Source: Tubiluchus corallicola | Taxonomy: Eukaryota; Priapulida; Priapulimorpha; Priapulimorphida; Tubiluchidae | Assembly: GCA_030141605.1 (NCBI GenBank) | Contig: JAQGDQ010000246.1 | Coordinates: 270,494 to 334,493 of the forward strand | Direction: 5' to 3' | Length of the DNA stretch: 64,000 bases | In this document: piece after piece, positions 51,504-60,500 of the stretch | Layout: every line of letters starts with the position of its first letter | How positions within the stretch are numbered: the first letter of the stretch is position 1 | The notes under the pieces: model-generated | Told to the model about the DNA's origin: nothing | Seen by the model: only the letters and a program-made list of their open reading frames with translations | The model's database searches: none | Translations under genes and position numbers: made by a program

Positions 51504-51540
51504 CATATATATATATATATAGATATATATATATATATAT
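51504..51540. repeat. (AT)n microsatellite
   Basis: An alternating AT run with one AG interruption. Confidence 0.95.
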
Positions 51541-51792
51541 GTCATTAAAATGTTCACTCATTATAATAAAATTGCGTAAGCCTCAACGTAAAATTTGAGC
51601 AATCTCGCCGAAATAGTCCATCTGCTTAAAAGCTAAATTTTCTTCTTTCATTAACCTTAAAGTCTTATTCAACACTTAACCAAACAGTGTTTCCGATATT
51701 TTAACTACCGGTAGATTTTTGTCAGTTTGAAAAATCCGCTGCCATTTCACCGCACACACATAAGATATCGTGCTGTGTGAGTTGAATGTGTT

Positions 51793-52830
51793 GGGAGCCG
51801 AGTGGACCACTGAGCCAAAATTGGTCTACTTGGGCTGCTCAAGTAGGACACTAGAGACAGGTCGCGAATTGAGTCGTTAAGTGTACTGACACCATCCGTT
51901 GTGCTTGTTTATGTAATAATAATAATTAAAAACGTTAGTACACGTTGAATAATTTATTATACATCTAATAAAATAAAAGTATTTTATTTTGAGCTGGTAG
52001 AACGGAAAGTGTTGTTGAAGTGAAAAAAAACCACTTTTTTGCGAATTCAGCATTTGTTTAAGGTATATCATTTTTGATTTTGTCTCACTTCACAAACAGG
52101 TGATCCGTTTCACTACCACTTGGGCAAATAATTTTTTCTTATAAGTAAACGTTCTAGCGATCTATGTGTCCTACATGGGCTAGCGAGCCATGTAGGACAG
52201 TGCCCCTACATGTTACAATACTACTGATAATATTAAAACTAATTATCCTTGTTTTTCTTAAATGTTAAAAATTACTTTTTGGTGTTGTGAAGGCTTAGCA
52301 GCATCTGTCTCATTTTTAAATTTGTATTTCTGTAATAACTGTGTGCAGAATTTCTCTCTTTAAAGCATTAGATACTAGGTTTAATGTTATGATATATTAA
52401 TGGAGTTAATCATAACGATGAAATTATTGCAAGAAATGCATTTGTAAATTGCCAAGGAATGTCCATTTCTAAAAGAAATTTTGTATTATGTTTTATTAAT
52501 AATAAATACAAGCAAAGTAAATAACAGGCTAAGCTACAACAATATTACAAAATAACATTTTGGTTGGGCCTCAAAAAACTCAAAAAAGTTATTACTAGTA
52601 ACACAATAAACCAAAACAAAAGATGTAAATACTTTGAACGTGACAACCAACAAGCACAATTTTTAATAAAATGAAGAAACTTTCACAGAATTTTCAAAAA
52701 TTTGACAAAATTACCGATTCTCGACAAAAATCGCTAGTGTCCTACTTGGGCTGCCCATGTAGGACACTACTTTTAGCGCATCGGTTTTACCGGAAGTGGT
52801 CTACTTGGCTCAGTGGTCCACTCGGCTCCC
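51793..52830. mobile_element. 1,038-bp TIR element without transposase (nonautonomous DNA transposon)
   Basis: The first 26 bases (51793-51818, starting GGGAGCCGAGTGGACC) and the last 26 (52805-52830) are perfect inverted repeats. The element also carries three copies of a hairpin word: TACTTGGGCT..CAAGTAGGAC (51828-51850), GTCCTACATGGGCT..CCATGTAGGAC (52168-52199) and GTCCTACTTGGGCT..CATGTAGGAC (52738-52764). Each is itself near-palindromic. No open frame encodes a transposase. The immediate flanks (GTGTT, TACAG) show no obvious target duplication. I do not recognise the family. Confidence 0.75.
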
Positions 52831-54147
52831 TACAGAAGGTTTACACGCAAAATTGGTGTCTGACTAGCAATTTATTATTGATTCGCGATTAAGAAACGGT
52901 TTTCAACAATGGGGGGGGGGGACACATATCAAGTCTAGTTAATTCGTTGTCCACATTTTTGCGGATAAACAAGAAAGTGATATCTGACGATCGATCCTAG
53001 GCTTTCGCAGTACAATTCGATCCGTATTTTCTAGTGAAAGCTTTCGAGACACGGTCGTATTTTTAGTTGCTGCGATCCGGATACGGATCCGTACCTTTAG
53101 TCACTACCTTTTTAAAAAGGTTAAAACACCTGGAGATTTAAACTGCAACATATAAAACTAGGTTATAATCACTATGGTACTTTTGGAAAAGTTACATTTA
53201 AGTATAGTTAATTGTTTATTCAAAATAGCAGAATAACACCACCATGCTAAATTTCGTTGTTGATCAGTCATTTTCCCATGAAAGCACGCTTACTTAAAGA
53301 AGCTGTTTGGATGTGGCAGCATTCCAAACTGGTTCGTAGAAAAATGTTTTATTTTTTAAATTTTATTCAGTAAAACCAAAATGATTTTATCCTTTTATTT
53401 ACCCTGAGAAAGCAAAGGTGTACTGTAAACAGTAAGAAATAAGTTAAAACCATGAGACTCAGGAAAACTGTGAGAGTTGAGGTCTAAGAATGCAAAGCTT
53501 GTCTTAAGGCTTGGGCACAATATGCAGTTGCCTAGGCCTATGTTTTTATATTGTTAATGAGGTATTTCTTCAATAATTACTTGCCTTGTTGCTGACAAGC
53601 CTGATTTCAACCCTTTTTTTGAAATTATAATTATTAATTAAAAGTTTGTGTAAAATAATAATAATAATAACAAATTTTATTTCTTATAATAATATCTGCA
53701 ACAAAATTTTACTATTTTATAATTGATTTTTAAGTGTATGCTGACTTGTTTTGATGTGTTTAACTGAGCAGTTGTGGGCACTATAAGCGGATTAGTTTTT
53801 TCCCAACTCTGAATGTTTAAGGAAATAATTGAAAATTTGTAGTGCACTGTCAAACGAAGAAGCGGTTTAAAGTACCTGCATACAGAAACATTATTGAAAG
53901 AGATACTTATTTCCATTAAGAATGTAGCAGAACATGCCATTAATTTCTAATTAGCAGTAGTTATGTCCCTTTCCATTAAAACTTGAACCATTGGATAACA
54001 CATTTATTAATGATTCAATACCACGAACTGCAGAACACAAGCAAAGACAAACTGTTGGAAAATTTTTTGGAAATTATTTTGGTCTTTCCAGTCATTTTTT
54101 GTCTGCTAAATAGGCACCAATATCACAGATTCATTTGCAACATTATT
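52831..54147. other. Intergenic, downstream of FAXC
   Basis: Contains an 11-base G run at 52911-52921 and AT-rich DNA. Short open frames on both strands at 53.7-54.2 kb have no recognisable family. Confidence 0.4.
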
Positions 54148-54430
54148 GAATTTAATATTACAACTGGATATTTTTATTACAATTATTACTGCGACTGTAA
54201 ATGTGCTCAAAAATAAGTGTTAATTTTATTATTCACTGCTCATAATTATACCCAATTAATATAGTTATAGAAGAACACAAACAAAAATAGAATGTTGAAT
54301 ATTTTCTGGAAATTAATATTGCAAATGGATATTTTTATTACAATTATTACTGTGACTGTAAATGTGCTCAAAAGTAAGTGTTAATTTTATTGTTCACTGC
54401 ACATAATTATACTCAATTAATATAGTTATG
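54148..54430. repeat. Tandem duplication, unit about 122 bp
   Basis: 54148-54270 and 54309-54430 match closely over GGATATTTTTATTACAATTA...AATTAATATAGTTAT. They are separated by a 38-bp linker and lie just downstream of the FAXC stop codon, possibly in its 3' UTR. Confidence 0.9.
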
Positions 54431-54594
54431 AAATTCTCTAAAAACAGCAAGCTACACATTAACAATAATTACTTTCATAGTAAAATCATTCTCAAAATGT
54501 ATACATACAAAAATTGTCAGACTAGAAAAGCTAAATGCTGATGAAAAGCTGCCAGTAAAAATTCTAGAATAATCATCTAATATTGTTTCAAGAA

Positions 54595-56195
54595 TCAATG
54601 TTTTCGTGTTAACAGCTCTTCCCAATCTGGATAAAATTCTGTTTTTATTCGATCAATATAGCTTATAAGATTTGGGCAATGATCTTGCAAAATCTTCCTG
54701 TGAGGATATTTAATTGGAATGTACAATATTTGTCCCAGATGGCCAAATAATACTGCATCAATCTACAATGAGAAAAACACAAATATCAGGTTTCATCAAC
54801 AAAATATTGCAAGAATTTTGTGATAGCTGAGATCATAGAATATAATATCCACTACACGCTGTCAAATCTATCAAATCTTTGGCTGCTGAATACCCTCTAA
54901 TGAAGCTACTGAAGCTCCACGAACAAACCAAATGTTTTACAAGTTTTACGCTTATATTTATACGAATTACTTTTTTATTAAAAAGTGCACAATTTATATA
55001 AAACAATAAACAATTTTGTGTCAGTCTCTTATGATACAGATTAAAATTTTAATAAATTTCTATTTTTAAATACAAGATTCAAAGCCAGTATTTAATATTA
55101 TAGATTTTTCCTGCTATTTCCTAGCCTTTAGCTGTATCTATTCCAGAAGCTTAAATGCGATTAACACTGAATAACACTGAAAAGGAGGAGGTAAAATGTG
55201 TGTGGCCATCAGGGAAGTATTTTTCTGAGAGCTTGATTGCCACTGAATACTTCAGTTAAATAACTGTAAAGCCCTAAGCTGGCACACACAAGTATATTTG
55301 ATTTACTAGTACTTTTTTTAAAACACAACAAATAATATCTATGTTTAAAAAATCTGTGTGCCACTGTTAAAAAGAAACTTTAGATGCTAAACAGAGCATC
55401 ATTAAGCAAGGATTTCATGCACTGCATAAATGTCATGAGTATTTTAATTTGGCTACATAAGAACAGAGTTTCTTACTGTCTCTAATCTTCCTGTCTCTAA
55501 ATCGTCTGAAAGCATTAATAATATTACCTCACTCAGCTCAACACTCTCATTCTGTTATAAGCCCCTTACATTTATTGATAAATTCTGTCAACCTACGTAA
55601 TCTGCCACGCATCATTGTTGTTTCAAGTCATTGCACAATCACTCTGCATGCAAAGCTCTGAATCTCGAGAATTCACTTGGGCAAAAAGGTATGGTTAAGT
55701 TTGTCTTGCATTGACACTTCAACACATTATAAATATTATAAAACTCGCAAAAAAAAGGAAAGCAAAGAGGAAACTTGCATTATGTAATTGGAAAGCTTTT
55801 ATAAAAAATACAAAGACACTACTCTAATCTTTCCAGTTAGACTATATATAATAGTTAACAAGTTAACCACATGCAATCTAACAATTGCAATTAGTGGGAC
55901 CTTTTAAAAAGTCAAAATACCCTTTACATCTCAAAAACTTATTTAGGACATTTTGACTTTTTTTATTGGTTATGACGGTGGCGAGTTTCAAAAAAGCACT
56001 ATCTTATTTTCAAACTTGTAGAACTTTTTGTTGATATGATAATATAAATGCTCATACTTTTGACGGTTTATTGCCCATGAAGTACGTTTTGTCTCCTAAA
56101 TATCCTGAAAGTGCCAATAGATCAACTTGAGCTAACCGTTGCTGATCTTCTGGTGGATGTCGACCAATTCCTAACATCGTCCCTTTTTTCTTGAA
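54595..56195 (-). CDS. FAXC: FAXC (failed axon connections) homologue, last two exons
   Basis: Exon 56195-56058 (46 codons) begins F-K-K-K-G-T-M-L-G-I-G-R-H-P-P-E-D and includes D-L-L-A-L-S-G-Y-L-G-D-K and F-M-G-N-K-P. The acceptor ttgttcag and donor GTATGA flank it. Exon 54762-54595 (55 codons plus TGA) reads I-D-A-V-L-F-G-H-L-G-Q-I-L-Y-I-P, then C-P-N-L-I-S-Y-I-D-R-I-K and F-Y-P-D-W-E-E-L. They join in phase 0 (N-K-P-S-K-I-D-A-V-L-F-G). This is the GST C-terminal-like helical half of the fax/metaxin-related family, which in flies affects axon development. The N-terminal thioredoxin-like half must lie beyond the window's right end, past the BEL insertion. A different metaxin-like protein is possible but less likely. 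Confidence 0.78.
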
Positions 56196-56365
56196 CTGAA
56201 CAATACAAAAACCATTTAAGCAAATGCCAACTATTAATAAAAAATCACAGTATCAAAAAACTATAACAATTAAGACTTCAGGAGAAACAATTATACCATC
56301 ATAGCTGTAATGATCAATATTGATTGTGGCTATTATTTGCAAGACAGGACAAAACCAATTAAAAT

Positions 56366-56993
56366 TGTAGCGGGTGCATAGGCCCTTTTGGTCTTTATTT
56401 AGTTACTGCCATGGTGCTGCCACCTGTTTGTTTATTTAGTAGACTTGCCTTTTACTGTAGTCACTCTTTTAAAATTGAAGCACCTAATATCCTTGAATAT
56501 ATTCGCTTTTTGATCTTTCGCTCTAGCTATAGTAGTTGTCTGACATTTTACCCGGTTTTTGATTCTCTCGGCCATTGCTCTTGTGTTGTGTCTGAACATT
56601 ATGTCTGTAACTCTCTTACGAGTTTATTGTAGTGACAACGTTGTTGTTGATTCCATGGAGTTCTCATTCCGTCTGTGTAATTGCTAAAGGCTCTAACAAC
56701 GTAAGTCATTATTAATTAATTTCATTGCAGTGGCAGTTTTGTTTTTCAGCTTGTATTTCAATACTTGTGAAGTATTTATTTGATGTTGCAGTTAAAACTT
56801 GATCCATGTAGTTTTTGTGAGCAATAGCTGTTGCGGCGTGTTCCTGTAATACCTTTATGGTATCTTGTGGATCTCATATTGTGTTGTATCTAACCTGATT
56901 GCTCAAACGTTCGTTTCATTTTCTCCTGTTAAAATTTGCTCTTTCAAATCATTGTATTTATTACAGAATAAAGAAACTTTTTGGAGGAACACA
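56366..56993 (+). repeat. 5' LTR of the BEL/Pao element
   Basis: 628 bp, TG...CA termini, polyadenylation signal AATAAA at 56967-56972. The preceding five bases are AAAAT, the expected first copy of a target-site duplication. The end is placed at 56993 because the 3' copy remains identical to the final base of the window; the true LTR could extend further. Confidence 0.85.
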
Positions 56994-56996
56994 AAC

Positions 56997-57011
56997 TGGT
57001 GTTTTGCATCC
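56997..57011 (+). promoter_or_regulatory. Putative primer-binding site
   Basis: TGGTGTTTTGCATCC begins three bases after the inferred LTR end. TGG is complementary to the CCA end of a tRNA. The tRNA species was not identified. Confidence 0.45.
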
Positions 57012-57526
57012 ATTTCATCCTTTATTGTTGAGCTGTTGTCAGTACACCTGGAGGACAGGAGAAGAGATCAAGGGTGCCAACGAGCGTCACATGGAGCAGG
57101 CTCAGGGACGACCTAGATCTGCCCTCTCACCTGTGTTACACACGCTTTGAGTCTACCGCCGTGCCTGGCTGAACGGAAATGGGATTCATCGCTGCGTAAT
57201 GTTGTATCTACTACTTTGTATATCGTTTAACAGTTTAATTTCATGCTGAAAACGTTTTTAAAGAATTTTGTACAAATTATTTTGTTCAGTATATTACAGC
57301 TATAATGGTTTTGATAGTTTTGTTGTCCTTAACATCTGTTTTGGCAGATTACTAGTTTATCTAGTTTGTGTTTGACATTGCGTACAGTTAATACTGATTT
57401 GATATAATTTGTACTGTGTTAGAGATTCACGAGTGACGCTTCATGCTATACCAAATATTGATTTGTAATTCTATGTAATTAATATTGTTCAGCAATTTGT
57501 TTTGTAGTAGGATAGTGAACTGCATC

Positions 57527-60500
57527 ATGAGTGTTCAGGAAATTAGAGAACGTAAAAGTGCAAGAGGTACAGCCAAGTCGTTAGTGACAAAAAAGATAAA
57601 CCGCATCCGGCAGCTTATGGAAGCTGAATGTGCTTCTGACGATCTTAAGAAAGAAGCTAATGAGTTACATAATTTAGCTAAAGATTTTGAGACTTTGCAT
57701 AAGGAATATCATGGCTTGCTGGAGAGCCAAGAAGAGATTTCACAGTCTCAGAATTATTATGAGGAGGTGATGAACAAGGTTGAGTCTGCTGCAACCAGAG
57801 TAAGACTATACCTCGAGTCGACGGTGGCTCCAGAACTGATTGCTCCACCTCCGCCTGTGGGTTCTTCCTCAACAATGCCACCTGAATCAGTTGTATTGCC
57901 AGACCAACAGCAATTAGGTGCAAAGTCTTTAAAGGAAACATTCAAATATTCAAGGGGTAAATCTTCAAGCAAATCTACGATCAGCAAAGTCAGTACTTTC
58001 AAGGCACGAGCTTCTGCTAAGAAAGCTGCTCTTATTGCTGAAGCCAACATGATAGAACAACAGAATGAGCTTGAAATTGAAGAGCTCAAATTGCAACAAA
58101 AGAAGAGAACACTAAAGCTGCAAACAGATATTGCCAAAGCTAGTGCTGAGGAGCAAGCACTAGCCATCTCTGAAGGAGGAGATTCTGGATCTGATCCAGC
58201 TGCTGATAAAGGCCACCTTTCTTATCCACTTCCTCTGGAGACAGAAACTCGAACTAGAAATTGGGTCCAGCAACAAGCAGATTATAATCATGATTTTAAC
58301 CCTTTGGCTACGGAATTTCAACCAACAATGGCCACAGGTCACCAGGAAGCTTCAAGACCAGATATGCAACAATTGGTCGATATGATGCAACTTCCTCGCT
58401 CTGAACTCGTAAAGTTTAAAGGAGACCCCTCTGAGTTTTGGCTGTTTATGCGTTCATTTGATCAGATGATGGATTCTGCCAATGTGACTGCCGCTTCCAA
58501 GTTGAATAGGCTGCTGCAGTATTGTGATGGAGAAGCCAGAGAAGTTATTCGATGTTGTACTATTTTGGAACCAGAAGCGGGTTACCCTAGAGCTAGAAGG
58601 TTACTGCGAGAGAGATTCGGCAATAGCTTTCAGATTGTGGAATCTTGGGTAAAAAAGCTTACAGAAGGTCCAGCTATTAAACCTAGTGATAGGCGGAGCT
58701 TACAGTTGTTTGCTGATGACTTACGAAGTTATATGATCACACTTGAAGCTATGAAGTGCACTGACGAATTGGATTCTAAAAGAAATATGGTATCCATTGT
58801 CAGACGACTGCCTCTGTTTTTGCAGTCAAGATGGAGGACAAAGGCACTTGAATATCTTGACCAAAACGGCAGATATCCAGCGATCGAACAACTTTCAGAA
58901 TTTCTAGATAGAGCAGCACGGGAGATAAATGATCCTATCTTTGGTGTTCTAGATGCTCAAGCAAAGAGCGAGAAGCCAATGAAAAAAGAAGCTAAAGCAT
59001 TTGTTTTGCAAGGAGAGCCCTCCCGAGCAGCACCACAACCACTGCAACCAAAGTGTGCATTTTGTGAGAACAATCATCGCATTGACAAATGTAAAGATTT
59101 TTTGAAACTCAATGATGCTGGGAGATTCAACTGTGCTCGACAGAAGCGGCTTTGTTTTAATTGCTTAGGCTATAAACATCTGAGCAGAAAATGTTCCAGA
59201 CCTCCTTGTGGATTGGATGGTTGTAAAGACAAGCATTCCAAACTATTGCATTTGTGGTTCCACAACCCGGGTAAAGAAACCAGTGACAGAACAAACACTG
59301 AGAAAGCATCTGAATCAGAAACTGGGGCAACTAGTTGCGTTTGTCAAATGCCTTATCAGCAGAATGCTAAATTGTCTTTACCTGTTGTTTCGGTTATTGT
59401 TAAGACTGCTACAAAATCCATTGTGATACATGCATTGTTGGATCCCGGAAGCAACAAAACATTTTGTTCAAGTGATTTATTAGCTACTTTGGGATTGAAA
59501 GGTATCAAAAGGATTTTGAACTTATCAACACTGAATAATGGTTCAAGTTGTGAAGTCCATGAGATAAGTTTAGAAGTTTGTCCTCATCCAGAAGTGCAGC
59601 CTGATGGGAAAAGCATTAATTTAGAAAAGGTGTACGCTATACAGAAATTCCCTTCTTTGAGAAATGCTGTTATATCACGTTCGGAAGCTAAACAATGGGA
59701 CCATTTGAAAGATCTTCCATTACCTTGTATCAATTCATACGAGGATGTGATGATACTAATTGGGCAAGATAATGCTGATGCCTTCATGCCTTTGGAATTA
59801 AGAGCTGGGAAATCTGGCGACCCATATGCCATAAAAACACCTCTGGGATGGACTGTGAATGGTAACTTATCTATGCCTCTGCCATCTGCACTCATTCCAG
59901 AAGCGATTGTGAATCTTACTGTCTCGGACAATAAGTTGTCAGATCAAGTCAAGTGTTTTTGGCACATAGACTCTTATGGAACAGGCGATGTCCCTGAAAT
60001 GTCTCTGGATGACCTAAGAACCTTGGAAATATGGAACCAATCCATTGTGAAAGAGAATGGTCACTACATGATGGACATCCCATTCAAAGAATACCCACCT
60101 GGTCTTCCAGACAATTTTGACATGGCAAAAAGACGTCTCATGTTCTTAAAAAGAAAACTTGAGAAGGATCCAACTATTTGCGAGAAATACTTAAAAAACA
60201 TGGTTGACCTTTTTGAAAAGGGATTCGCTGAAGCAGTTGATAATCCTTTTGCCCCTACCGAGTGTACTTGGTACCTACCACACCATGGTGTTCAGACTCC
60301 CACAAAGCCTAAGCTCAGAACAGTTTTTGATTGTTCAGTCAAGTGTGATGATATGTCTTTGAACACGAAGGTATTCCAAGGACCAGACTTGACTAGTTGC
60401 TTAATAGGAGTTCTTCTTCGGTTTCGGGAGGCACACTTTGCAGTCATGTCCGATGTGGAAGCAATGTTCAATCAAGTTTTAGTCACACCTAAGCATCGAG

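Noticed and set aside
53677-54216. Two opposing ORFs near 53.7-54.2 kb
   Set aside because: Low-complexity composition, no splice context, and the plus frame runs into the 122-bp tandem repeat.
56411-57150. ORFs within the 5' LTR and leader of the BEL element
   Set aside because: The LTR frames recur in the 3' LTR only because the sequence is duplicated. There is no gag-like or envelope-like content.
57485-57526. Extension of the BEL polyprotein 14 codons upstream
   Set aside because: The upstream frame begins with TTG. The first in-frame ATG is at 57527, and the upstream residues are not gag-like.
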